A stretch of 64,000 nt of DNA from assembly GCF_958450345.1 (NCBI RefSeq), contig NC_088780.1:115828226-115892225 (forward strand), in the 5' to 3' direction. Origin of the DNA: Calliphora vicina. Taxonomy: Eukaryota; Arthropoda; Insecta; Diptera; Calliphoridae. A model generated the notes under the pieces. The model saw nothing but the letters and a program-made list of their open reading frames with translations, did no database searches and had not been told where the DNA came from. Below are positions 45,943 to 57,720 of this stretch, piece after piece (position 1 is the first letter of the stretch; every line of letters begins with the position of its first letter). The position numbers were made by a program, and so were the translations under genes.

Positions 45943-47736
45943 GGGTGGGTCTAAATGATTCTACGAATAATATTCAGCAACTTTGCCCATGAACTAAAAT
46001 GGATGTTTACCTTGCGAAATTTCTAAAATAAGTTTTTACCTTGCGAAAATTTTAAAATACATAGTTATGTTGTGCTTCACTGCAAATTTTGTGTAAAATT
46101 TACGTTAACAGGTAAATATTGTGAACCAGGATAATAATTCAGGACTTTTTGCTTTCATTTATCATTTCGGCTCCAAATTTCTATTAACTTTATTAAAATC
46201 AAAAGTCGTTCGTTGGTGATTGCATCAGTTGAGAACGAAATTTATAACTTAGGTTTTTATGAAATGAAAAATTGACCACACCCACTTCGGAAAACGGCTA
46301 CACCGATTTGGCTATTTTTTTGTTTAAATGTTCGTATTTATCCAATTTAAGTTTTTACTGAATGAAAAATTGACCACGACCACTTTTACGCCCACTTTTT
46401 TAGATTTATCTAAAATAGTTTCTAAATTATTTTTAAATGTTCGTAGAAAAATTCGTAAAAAAAATAAAGCGAAACTTTTTATAAAAAACTTAAACAATTT
46501 TTGGAAAATAAATTTTATGCATACATTTTATGAAAGCTTTATTCTTTGCCTATCCATAATTGTTTACAATTTTTAAATAGGCATAAAATGTGTGAGAGGT
46601 ACTAAAGTACTACGACATACCCTAAAACTGTTTTTTCAAAATAACAAAAAATTTTGAGGTTGTTTCAAAATCTTTGAAAATGGTTTTAGTATGCCCTAAC
46701 CTAGGTCTACAACCCCTATTAGGTCGCTTTTCAAGCTCTGACAAAAAGTGTTGTTTTGTAGCAGAGTGTTATTAATTAAAATTCGAAAACGAGATCACGA
46801 GAAAATATCCATTGAAATAAAATTACTCATTCGTTGTCATACAAAAAAATTATTTTTTTTTTTTTTAAATTCGCTAATAACTTGGCCAATAAGCGTTTAA
46901 TCAAGAAAAGGAGCTCGATCTGTATCAGTCATATTTCTGACCAAAAATCGATTTTTTATATAAAAACACAAAATATCTAAATTCGCTAATAACTTGGCCA
47001 ATAAGCGTGTAATCAAAAAAAAAGAACTCGATCTGTATCACTCATATTTCTGACCAAAAATCGATTTTTTATATAAAAACACAAAATATCTATATTCGCT
47101 AATAACTTGGCCAATAAGCGTGTAAACAAAAAAAAGAGCTCAATCTGTATCACTCATATTTCTGACCAAAAATCGATTTTTTATATAAAAACTCACAGTA
47201 AACAAATTCGCTAATAACTTGGCCAATAAGTTTTTAATAAAGAAAAGGAGCTCGATCTGTGTTCACTCATATTTCAGAACAAAAATCGTTTTTTTATTTA
47301 AAATCTCAAAATATCTAAATTTGCTAATAACTTGGCCAATAAGCGTTTAATCAAGAAAAGGAGCTCGATCTGTGGTCATTTTTAGTTTTTTCGACAACAG
47401 ACTTATGTTCTTTGTCTCTCAGTATCGCTTCTATGTATATTTTATTCTATGACCGACCATAAGATTCATTGTACATATTTTAAAATCAAATGTAAATCAA
47501 ACATAACCCAAAACCTATATGAATAATTTTTTTTTTCTTTTTAACTATTTTTACCCATTTACGAACACAAACATTTTTTAATTTGGACAAGACAACGTCT
47601 GTCGGGTCAGCTATTTTTGAATTTCCGCAAGATCAAAATCAATTTTAGACCTGTGGTTTATGGGCAAATTTCCTTAGAATTCTTCGAAGAATCATTTCCC
47701 CCTACCCTTTTTTTGGCATAAAAAATTGACCCACCC
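45943..47736. mobile_element. TIR element with TA flanks and internal satellite array
   Basis: Ends GGGTGGGTC and GACCCACCC are flanked by TA on both sides. Inverted similarity continues inwards (AAATGATTCT.CGAA and AAATTTGCCCAT on the right arm, mirrored on the left). The 1.8-kb element encodes no protein I can recognise and contains the five-unit array at 46867-47378. Confidence 0.65.
46867..47378 (+). repeat. Tandem array, five units of 112-113 bp
   Basis: Units start at about 46867, 46979, 47092, 47204 and 47317. Each holds ATTCGCTAATAACTTGGCC, AATAAGCGT.TAAT, GGAGCTCGATCTGT and ACCAAAAATCGATTTTTTAT. The copies differ by a few bases each. It is not CRISPR, since units abut without unique spacers. 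Confidence 0.93.
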
Positions 47737-47738
47737 TA

Positions 47739-48186
47739 ATTAATATTGGCCTCTAATTAGAAATTAAAATAATGACTCTCCAATAGAATACTTCTGGTGG
47801 GTAAAATAATTATTTTCTAAAGTTTGCTGCAAAAATAATTTTAAAGTGAATACATTCTAGAGTAGTGACTAGTACTACTCCAGAACTATAGGGATATATC
47901 ACAGGGATGTTGAATAAATAGTTGACAAATTTGTAATACGGGTACTATTTTGTTAGGAAAAGTGCACTATGAAAATGTGAAGAATATAAGTGAAATGTCA
48001 TAATGTCCTAATTATCAAACACATCGAATGGAATATTTTAAATGTTACATTTCTATGGTTTTTTTAAGATTTTTTGAAAATTGAATTTTTTTATAATAAA
48101 ATAAATTTAAAATATCTGCAAAAGATTGTCGTGATAGATTTTACAATTTACAGTATAAATAATTTTGTTTTTATTTATATCCGTTA
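47739..48186. other. AT-rich stretch, nothing recognised
   Basis: No coding frame, terminal repeat or RNA gene seen. Confidence 0.5.
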
Positions 48187-48559
48187 CTGGCATACCTAAA
48201 CACGGGCGGCAAGCGTTTTTTAGTTGTCAAAAATTCTCATGCCCATACAATTTGTATGTAGCATACCGAAATAACGCGGCGGCAACGCGGCAATTGGAAA
48301 ATACAATTTTGACAGCGCGTTTAATAGTGAAGTTAGTTGCAAAACACAATAAATGTAAACACATACATACAAAAGGAAAAACAAATAAGCAAAAAAGTAT
48401 ATGTATATTTGTTTTTAGAAAATGTTATATTTATTTTTTTGATAACCCTGTTTTTATTGTTTGACGTAGCGTTGCCGCTGTTGTTTAGGTATGACATTTC
48501 AGCGTTAAAGCTAAGCGGAAAAAAACGTTCCGTCTTACGCTTTTGTTTAGGTAGGCCAG
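48187..48559. mobile_element. 373-bp MITE, PIF/Harbinger-like
   Basis: Left CTGGCATACCTAAACACGGG and right, inverted, CTGGCCTACCTAAACAAAAG begin long imperfect inverted repeats containing GCAAGCGTTTTTT-type sequence. TTA lies on both sides (48184-48186, 48560-48562). The overlapping open frames on both strands in 48165-48618 belong to this repeat. Confidence 0.65.
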
Positions 48560-48889
48560 TTATAGTAGTATTTATCTCCAAATACATTTTGCTCTCTGAT
48601 AACTACTGCGATGTATAAACAAAATATGTACATATGTTTATTTTTACAACCTCAAAAAATAAGCTTAAATATTTCATATTATATTCCGAATTTGAAAGTA
48701 TTGAATACTGCCACCTGCATAAAAATAACATTAATTTTTTAATAAAAGATTGTATTTTTTTAACGCATATTTATTTTTAATTATTTTATTATATAATACT
48801 GGCATAATTTTAATTTCAATTTGGTCAAATCTGGAGCCGGATTACTTTCATTTCATTTTTATGGTTTTTTCATGCGAACAATTTTATAT

Positions 48890-49364
48890 GGGCAATTCCA
48901 CAAGAATCGCATAGCATGAAATGAATTTGACTCAGATTGTTTATTTGCTATTATAAAATTGTTTATTGAAACCGAATGTATATTTGCGTACGATATTAAA
49001 TTATATTTATTATAAAATCATCCAAAGATTGTTTTTATTTAAATATGACGGATTGTAAAGGAAAAATATTTCGTTTAGTGTAAGAAATTAAAAGTAAATA
49101 TAACGCCTCTCACGATTCGAATATTTTCGCATATTTCTACATGTACCTCAAAATGAGTTCCGTTTTATGTCACGTACGATATACCCTTATTTCGCTCAAT
49201 ATTTTGGACAACAATATTTCGAAAGAACTTTTTATTATTTTAAAATATAGTACCCTCTGAATGGAACACAAAGACCAAATTATTTTTGAGATACTCTTAT
49301 TTTTGCAAAATCTATTCTACTCTATAGGCGGACAAATGTCACGTACGATGATATGGAATTGCCC
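48890..49364. repeat. Repeat A, compact complete copy (475 bp)
   Basis: GGGCAATTCCA and TGGAATTGCCC ends with ATAT on both sides (48886-48889, 49365-49368). It matches 1-415 plus 1020-1135 directly and 40240-41799 in reverse. The frame 49261-49545 runs across its end and is not a gene. Confidence 0.75.
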
Positions 49365-49703
49365 ATATGCAACAAATGATCAGCTGTTGGTTTTAATTTC
49401 GTGCGAAAGAAGTGCTGCTTATGTTATTTCTAGTGGAAAAATAAGTTTGCCAGATGTATTTCACATGTTTTCCACAATAAGAACAGTGTACAGCTTTTGC
49501 GAAATTATTACGCATATATTTCATTCCAAATATTTTTATATGTAGTTTGAAAGCATTTCGCATGAAATTTTGAACGGAGTACTAAGCTTTAACCAACATA
49601 ACTTCTGCGCGCAATGATAAAAATTATAAACGTGAACAGCATTCTTAAGTATATAACTACACAATGGTGTTATTGTCAATAGAAAAAATTGTATGGATAC
49701 ACT

Positions 49704-50299
49704 AAGTAAGGTGAAATCAACAACACAGCTGATTTTTATTTATCTATTTTGAAAGTGCTTGGGTTTTGTCAAAAAATATAAATGAAAAAATAATAAATTT
49801 TATTTTGAAAGAAAAAAATTTTTAAATCAAAAAACATGAATGAAAATGTGAATAAAAAGATTTAATATAATGAAATTTGGATAAAGCACTATTAAACCGT
49901 TGTTCTTTTTCAAATATAATTTAAATTTAACTGCCGGTTTTTAGTTAACATGCAAAAATAACAAAAGCTTTGTGTTTACAAGATTATTTACATTGTGTGT
50001 TGACATAAAAAATAATAAATTTAAAAATTCTAACAAAAATTAAAATCGCTTTCATTCTGAAAAGCAACATTTTGAAGCAAAATTTTGCTAAAATCAACGT
50101 TAATAAAAATAATAAATAAAAGATACAAAATAATCAGGTGAGTATCAATAAAATTGAACTTAAAAAATAAACATCCCATTAAAAAAAATCTAAAAGATGC
50201 CAAAATAAAATTTGTTTATTTTTTATTTGACAAAACCTATGCACTTGTCAGCAAGAAATATTGTGTTTGTTGTGTTCGTTGTCACCTTACTTATTACAT
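49704..50299. mobile_element. TIR element of about 0.6 kb
   Basis: TAAGTAAGGTGAAATCAACA at the left is mirrored by TGTTCGTTGTCACCTTACTTA at the right. Further in, AAGTGCTTGGGTTTTGTCAA is mirrored by TTGACAAAACCTATGCACTT, so the imperfect inverted ends extend about 75 bp. The target duplication is unclear. Non-coding. Confidence 0.6.
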
Positions 50300-51330
50300 C
50301 ATGAATTGTATTTTATTTTAGAAAATTCTACAACATTTTTGAATTTTTCATATATTCTGGATCATTATTGGTAAAAAGTCTCCTGGCAGACAGTGTATTG
50401 AAATTAATATTTCGAAACATCTGAATCATTTTGTAGAACAAAAACAAATTTGTATGGAACAAAGTGCAAGTAGAACAAAAAGTACTTCTTTTCTAATTAC
50501 TTAAACAAGTGTGCTAGTGCACTTTATTCTCTGACAGACTGGTAGTGCACTTTTTTAATGCTACAAAAGAATAAAAAAAACGTTTTTTCATCATCATGAT
50601 ACTCATTCTTTAGGATGTCATCAAGTGCAGGCTATAGTTTACAAATTTCAAATTGAACTACCAGTATCTCAATTCTGTGGCATACAAATAAATACATATG
50701 TATGTACATTAGGGAGGCCTCAAACCATTTCTCACAATTTTTTTCCTGGCGATAGTATTTGGTGAGCTGTATCAAAGGATTCAAGGTTTTTATGATTAAA
50801 TCATATTTTTCGCAACCATATCGTTAGCTTAGTGCGCAAACTGGCTAAGTCCATTTTTTATGAAAATTTTGATTTTAATACAAAAAATTAGAATACGTAA
50901 AAATACACTGTTTATTTAAAAAACGTTTACTTTGGTATACTGAAGTATGCAAAAATGCTAGGTCCATTTTGTGGTATGCAAACGTGCTAAGTCCATTTGT
51001 TTTTGTCAAAGTTGCAAAATTATTATCTCAGTCAAATGTTGTTTTATTTATTAGTTTATTCTTTAATTTTATAAAGTTTTTAAGAAAATATTTGATAATT
51101 TTGAAATTTATTTATTTTATAGGCACGAGATAACTGTTAGCAAGTTGTTTTGATCAGTATTCAGAATTTTATAGCAAAAATAGCTAATATTTTTTTAAAA
51201 AAATCGACTTTCTATAGGCCCGCCATATCTAAAAAACCAAAAAAAAAAAAAATAGAGCAGAATAAAAAAAATAAATATCTTTTGAACTAAAAGAGATAAC
51301 TTACATATATATTAGGGTGATCGATTCTTC
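50300..51330. repeat. AT-rich stretch with a repeated GCTAAGTCCATTT motif
   Basis: Between about 50830 and 51000 the phrase GCAAA..GCTAAGTCCATTT recurs three times with small changes, within a segment that begins near AGGGAGGCCTCAAACCATTT (50711). Nothing coding is seen. Confidence 0.45.
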
Positions 51331-51337
51331 GACATTT

Positions 51338-51446
51338 TTTAGAAACCGGTTTTCGGTTTCTTCGAAAAATTGCAATTTAATTTAAAAATAATAAACCGGT
51401 TTCGGTTTCGGTTTTTTTATAATAACCGGTTAACCGGTTTTTTTGG
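51338..51446. repeat. AACCGGTT / CGGTTT simple-repeat tract
   Basis: Densely iterated ACCGG, CGGTTTC and AACCGGTTAACCGGTTTT words. Similar tracts bound the segment 56330-56930. Non-coding. Confidence 0.7.
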
Positions 51447-51524
51447 AAAAATATTAAAACGCCTAGAAATAAGAAGAAAAAAGTTTTATTTATTAAAATA
51501 ATAGTGATTAAAACAATTTTGATT

Positions 51525-52055
51525 ACTTCTTTTATCCTTCACAAGGTCTTCGGTTCAAATTTGACCCATTTTGAAATTAATATTTAATTTTTTCTAAAAG
51601 TTAGTGGTTGAAATTATTGATATTTTATGAATTTTATTTCATTTCAAATGTCAATAACTATTTTTAGAAAAACAAATTGGCAAAAAAAAAATATCTATAA
51701 GCTTGTTTGGACTTAAGGTCTTTTGTTACGTACAATTAAGTTACATTTTTTCAGAGCTTTGGTAGCACTACAATATATCTTTGGTAGCTCTATTATATAT
51801 CTGTCTCTTTTCATCATACTTGCTGAACTACTGTTTTTCTTATCCTTCATAAGGTCTTCGGGTAAAATGTTACCCATTTTGAAATTAAAATTGCCTTTTT
51901 TCTAAAAATTAGTGGTTGATATTTTTTATACTTTATGAATTTAATTTAATTTCAAATGTCAACATTTGATTCAAAATATTTTCTATTTGGGTCAAATTTG
52001 ACCCGAAAATCGTTAACGTCAATAAATTTGAAGACCTTATGAAGGTAAAATGATC
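51525..52055. repeat. Repeat with direct and inverted internal copies
   Basis: The block CCTTCA.AAGGTCTTCGG to CAAATGTCAA occurs at about 51536-51655 and again at 51843-51963. GGGTCAAATTTGACCC and GAAGACCTTATGAAGG at the right mirror the left start. It looks like a partly duplicated TIR element. Confidence 0.6.
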
Positions 52056-52201
52056 TCTTCGGAATAAGTAAAACACAGTTTAAAATTTAAACTGTGAGAG
52101 GATTTATTTTTACGAACCTCTGGTTTAAATGCTTTGGAGTATTTAAACTGGAGTATCGCATTGAGTAAGTTCTCTCTCCCCATAAAATTCCACAATACAA
52201 C

Positions 52202-52958
52202 CATAGCTGCCAGATTTGACGATTTATCGTCATTTTGACGATTTTTGGTTTCAAAAATAGCAATTTGACGATTTGACGATTTCTTTCTCGAAAATGACTA
52301 TTTTCTGCATTATGAAAATATGGTACTATTTTAAGAAATAGTTAAAGAATATTCTCATTTTGTTGGTGAATATGAAAGGCAATATATAGATTTTGAATTT
52401 GGTCAATTAAATTACTGAAATAAAACGGGAAAATCTAAAGCAACTTTTTCTATTTTGACAAAATTTATTCATAATATAATGACATTACCCCATTCAATTG
52501 AAGCCGCCATGCTTGAATTTATTCTTTAATCTCAGGCATTATTACCTTTCGAATGGACCATATTTTAATGAATGCTATATTTTAATGAAATTATCTTTAA
52601 ATAATAATGTCAGATTGTTCTTTCGGGTCATAATAAAGATTTAGACATTAAATTCTATTTTATGTGTTTTATTTAAAATTAAAAAAACTTCTAAATGAAA
52701 CCTTATATTATAATTAAATTGAGCTTTACTTTTTTATTTTAGTGATCCCTTATTTATAAACTTCAATTTTAAGAAATGTTTTTTGATATACGTTATGGTT
52801 TCGTTCACTTTTTAAATAGAAATTTAAAATTCCTGTTAGAAATCTTGACCTTTTTAATTTTCCGATTTTTTTGACGATTTTTAAAATTCTAAATGACGAT
52901 TTTTTTCTTTTTTATCGGGATATTGACGATTTTTTCCCAAATTCATCTGGCAGCCCTG
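52202..52958. mobile_element. 757-bp hAT-like element with a perfect 8-bp duplication
   Basis: Ends CATAGCTGCCAGAT and, inverted, CAGGGCTGCCAGAT. AATACAAC lies on both sides (52194-52201, 52959-52966). TTGACGATTT is iterated inside both ends, probably as subterminal transposase-binding repeats. No long frame survives in the middle. Confidence 0.82.
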
Positions 52959-52966
52959 AATACAAC

Positions 52967-55120
52967 TCTGAAAATAAATATTCTCTCAGACATTAACTTA
53001 CACTATTTTTTTCATTTATTATAATGCTCCCTTGGGCCAAAAAATTAAAACTTTGACCCACTGTAAAAAAAATTCAGACCAGCTGGAATATAAGTTTATT
53101 CTACCAAAATGATCTACTCAGAATTATAGGGTCACTATTCTGTTCCACAAATGCTGTTGGTCAGTGTTATTATCATTATAAATAATACTAAATAAGTAAA
53201 AAAACGACAGGTTTAGGAAACAAACGATTTTTGAGAGTAAAATAATCATAAACTTTAAATATGTTAATCGTAAAGAAAGCTTGACAAATAAATAAAATGT
53301 TTTACCTGAATGTTGGAAAAGTATAACAAGTAGACGCACTTTCTCATTTCCGTCAGTAGTATTTTAATATCCATTTTGTGATTATATTGAACTTATATTT
53401 AACATCAGATAGGTTGAAAATAGGTATCGACAAATTTATATCAAATTCAAACTATACTGAATTTCGTTATACTGAATAGTTTCGGTGAATTTTTATAACG
53501 TATTCATGTAGAAATTCACATAGAGCTGAAAATTTTAAAAACGCAAACAAACAAAAATTCTCACATATACGAGTACTGTTTTTGTTTTCACATAGTTTTT
53601 TTTCTAAGTTAGGTCTTTGACAACTGAATTAGGTTTTTGACAGGAGAGTTTCCGTTGTATGTGTATTTATCTATGAATGTATTCAATTAAACTAATTTTT
53701 TTAAAAAACCTTAAAATGTTTTGCCAAAAGTTATAAACGTTTTTGAACTTAACGATACAGCATTAAAAGCGCCTTCGCACGTTGACACCATTTTTTTCTC
53801 CAGGCAAACGCGGCCATTCTAATGTACAAACATGCATTCAGTTCAAAACACATTGCACACAAATTGTTTCTATACTGATTATTTAACTAAAAAATGCTTA
53901 AAAAGTAAGAAAATTAATAAAACAATATATAGCATGTGTTTAATAAGCAATGACAAAATATATTGCATATATATAAACAAATAAAAATGACCGTTACAAC
54001 TTTTCAATAAAAATTTCAATTGAACATTTTTATCTTCATTAACTTCATTATCTTTAAATACTTTTTCACGCTAGATTACATGGGGTGTATAAAGTAACCA
54101 ATTGACTTCTCTCTGCACTACAAAGACCCAAATGACCCAAAATATATAAATTTGAGTCAGTCAAGTGATCAGACATTAGTGACAATTAATGTCTATAAGG
54201 GATACATTGACCAATTGCTTAACTGTCGGGGCATGGACACACATAGACATATAGTTACTCATACCTGGTGTATCATCTTCAGTTTTAAACCACAACCAAA
54301 CCATTTCATATTGTTCTTTGTGGTTAAAAGAGTACGAGAGAGTACGTTGAGAATGCAATGGTAAGAGTATTCACCTCAGTTATTGCAGTGTATTGTATGC
54401 ATGGAAACTGCCACAAATTGAAGTATCATGATTAAAACGGGCGTAATTATTTTTATTAACAATTGTAAACATTTATATGCAATTGTGGCTACGACAGTGT
54501 ACATGCGAAAGTGTTTACATACATTTATTCCACATTTACCATTATAACTTTTAGTTATTTTCATAGTGAAAACAATTTTATTGACTGATTTTCATTTATC
54601 TAATGTTTTTTGTTTGTTTTGTGATTACTCGTCATTTAATTGACAATATTATGAGAATGTTTTCATATGGTTGGTTGAGTTTCCTATGATCGTTGTGTTT
54701 AATAATTGTGTAATTGAAACCGGGGTTTTAACTACAACATTTTCTATAGTGATTACTATTTTTAGTGAATGTGCTGTGATTATTAAAAAAATATAAAATT
54801 GTTTTCACTCAAAAAGCTATATTTTCTGTGAAACAACGGGGCGTATACTTATTTTATTTATATATAAAAATAAAATAATATAGCGTATACGCATTAGTTA
54901 GTATGACAAAGAAAGTAGTCGATGTTTCCAACTAAAATTAAAGATTTTTTATTATCTATGTATGTATATGTATGTATATTTATTATTTATTTAACAAACA
55001 TTGTATTTAGAATAATGACGGTTTTTCTGAATTTTCTCATATTTGTAAGGCGGAAAATATGTCAAAATCAATTTAAAATAAGTAAAGTATTGTCGGTCAA
55101 GCCTTACCATATCATACCAT
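52967..55120. other. Gene-poor stretch, nothing firm recognised
   Basis: AT-rich, with short unsupported frames at 53124-53339, 54152-54364, 54376-54564 and 54922-55161. An imperfect dyad starting GCGTATACTTATTTT and ending AGCGTATACGC lies at 54841-54892. Confidence 0.45.
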
Positions 55121-55129
55121 GCACTCAGT

Positions 55130-55760
55130 ATATGAGATTATATGGGAGTAATGACCAATAATGGACAGATCGCCATGAAATTCTTTCTTTATGAAACTTA
55201 TTTATGCTAAAAAAACGATAAATTGATTTTCGGAACTTATCGTCATCAAATTAAGAGATTTCTGCATGGAAGTAGGCCTTGTATGTGAGCTATGACCAAT
55301 TATGGACCGATCGCCATGAAATAAGGTTGCATATGAAACATATTTGTATTGAGTTTTTTGTGGATACAAACATTTTTAAAGAAGTGATTTTTGGAAGTGG
55401 ACCTTATATGGGAGCTATGGTCAATTATGGATTGATGTTTAAATGTGATTTGTTTTTATATAAAAAATATTTGTGGATGAATTTGTACGTACGATGATCC
55501 CATACGTTTATAGCTCAAGCACTTACAATGATAGGGAAGTAATTATACAAAGTTTGAAGACTCTCACAATAATAGTTCTCCATATATAACTATTTACTTT
55601 GTTTTGGATGTTCCACGCACGCGGGACTGATCCCACCCATTTACATCTCAACAAAGTATTGCAACTGACACTACTGTAGTTCTTCAGATATTTAATAATA
55701 ACTATTTACTTTATGTGGTCACTGTTCCGATTTTACTGTTAACAATTTAAAACAAGTTTG
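55130..55760 (+). repeat. Dispersed repeats C and I
   Basis: 55130-55490 contains three successive repeat C modules (ATATGGGAG.AATGACCAAT, GAGCTATGACCAATTATGG, ATATGGGAGCTATGGTCAAT). 55510-55760 contains two units with ACAAAGTTTGAAGAC, AGTTCT.CA.ATAT and ATAACTATTTACTTT, also seen at 57440-57720. The frame 55279-55497 is repeat sequence. Confidence 0.7.
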
Positions 55761-56329
55761 AAAACTATGAATAATAATGTATCCAAAATATTCGATAATG
55801 AATATTAGCCGTATTCCGATTACTTTTTCATCTCCAAAACCACATTTGAGACCCTTTTCGTGATAGTGTAGTGACTACTTTCAATCAACAAAAAGGTATT
55901 ATTTGGAGTTAATACAAAAGTTCAAATTGAAATACATCGTATTTTTTCATAAAAAATTGCGGTATTCACAATATAAACATTTCAATTTCTAATGTATTTT
56001 GTTTTTAGTTTATTGATATTGTGCTCTTTTACTACATTACTAGGCCAAGTACTCTACATTGTGAATACCGCTAATGTATTATTTTGATTTGAAACTTTAT
56101 TCAAGTTAAAAATAATCAAATTGTTTTATTTAAATTTGGTTGTATTTTGAGTTGATACTGTTTTGTTGATAAAATAATAAAAAAAAAAATATCGAGAAGT
56201 TTCAGAAAAATGGTATTAACTCAAAAAAATAGATTCATTTTGCAATAATTGCCAAAATTTTAAAGAAAAACAATGTAAATATATTTTCAAATGGAATTTG
56301 CTTACTATGATGTATTCTTATTTTCAAAT
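55761..56329. other. AT-rich stretch with a fragment shared with 19.6 kb
   Basis: CTCCAAAACCACATTTGAGA and CTTTTCGTGATAGTGTAGTG (55833-55875) are the inverse of 19600-19645. Otherwise nothing is recognised. Confidence 0.5.
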
Positions 56330-56930
56330 TTAACCGAAGATTGGCCTTTTTTAGAAAATCGGTTTTTCGGTTAACCGACTTTGAAAGAATTAATTTAAAA
56401 GTTTAAACAATACATTTTTATATGTAGAAAACATAAATTATCCAATAAAGTATACATAGCTTTAAAATTTAAAATCAAGGATTTTAGAACGTATTTTGTC
56501 TCTTCTGTAATATTTCTGAAAACGAACATAGCACAATTGTACACTAAGCAAACGAAATGATTAATAAAATAAAATTGTAAGAACAAAACTCACTAATAAA
56601 GTCAAATTTATTGAATGCACTTCAAATTCAATTTAACGTTTGGTAAAATCATCACTAAGTTTTAAATGAATCATTAGTAAGATTTAATAAACTGATCATC
56701 CTCTACTACTCCTCCAAAGCAGACAAAATGTTTAATATAATGAGTATAGAATGAATATAAAAAATTCACCAAAACACGAGATTTATTAATTTTAGTCCCA
56801 AATATTAAAAATCGGTTAACCGAGTGATATAAACCGGATAAATCGGTTAACCGAAAATTAACCGGTTCGCAAAAAAACAAGATTCGAAGAAAACCCGGAT
56901 TTTCGGCTAACCGGTTTATAAACACTACTC
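56330..56930. repeat. Segment bounded by AACCG/CGGTT-rich inverted ends
   Basis: The left AAAATCGGTTTTTCGGTTAA and the right tract with ATCGGTTAACCGAAAATTAA and CGGATTTTCGGCTAACCGG are roughly inverted. The frames on the minus strand between them are AT-driven. Possibly one degenerate TIR element of 0.6 kb. Confidence 0.45.
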
Positions 56931-56980
56931 CTGAACACTTAAAAGTTTTTGAGTTAATACAGTATTATTGAACGAGTGCG

Positions 56981-57367
56981 ATATCGCTCATTTGCTGCAA
57001 CAACGTCATAATTCAAAAAAGTCGTTTCGAGAAAAACGACTTTGAATGTTTTATGATATTTTACTATTTCTTAAATAAATTTTCAAAAAATCATGCGATT
57101 TCTGAAATAAAACCTGATTTAAATAGTGGATACTAAAATCTTTCTAATCAGTATTTAACTCACATTTTTACTTGTCAAATATACAAGAAAACATGAATTT
57201 TCATTTTGACGTTTACAACAAAAAACACCCTCATACAAAAAATAATTGACTTTTTTTAAAACTGATAAAACTATATGAAACACTCAAGAACGGCACATAT
57301 TTTGTACTACTCAGTTCAAAACACCCGGATTTTGAGTTATGACGTTGTTGCACCAAATGAGCGATAT
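56981..57367. mobile_element. MITE of about 0.38 kb with ATAT flanks
   Basis: CGCTCATTTGCTGCAACAAC and, inverted, CGCTCATTTGGTGCAACAAC begin a terminal inverted repeat of over 30 bp, flanked by ATAT on both sides. The same surrounding sequence at 19755-19785 reads GAGTGCGATATG without the insert. Interior imperfect palindrome; no coding capacity. Confidence 0.85.
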
Positions 57368-57439
57368 GTATAATTAGATAGTAACAAAATAACTCATGCC
57401 AAGTTTAGAGGCTATAAATATATAAAGAGTAAGAGTGTT

Positions 57440-57720
57440 TAAGAGAGAGGTCATGCCCACTAATCAGATCCCGTTCATTTTCAACCAAACTATGTAGAAT
57501 AATAAGTAAGTGATTTAAACAAAGTTTGAAGGCTTATGAAATGATAGTTCTTTAGATATTTGAAAATAACTATTTATTTTGTATGGGATTCGATCCATTT
57601 TTAAACAAACTTCATGAAGTCTTAGGAAGTTGAATTGTACAAAGTTTAAAGGCTTTTGCAATTAAAGTTCTGTAGATATTCGATAATAACTATTTACTGT
57701 GTATGAGAGGAGGAATTTCA
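57440..57720 (+). repeat. Dispersed repeat I, two or more units
   Basis: Units contain ACAAAGTTT.AAGGCTT, AGTTCT.TAGATATT and ATAACTATTTA, with a spacing near 115 bp, matching 55510-55760. A common calyptrate non-coding repeat. Confidence 0.65.

Noticed and set aside
46867..47378. Regular repeats that could suggest a CRISPR array
   Set aside because: Units of 112-113 bp abut directly, with no unique spacers, in a eukaryotic genome. It is a minisatellite.
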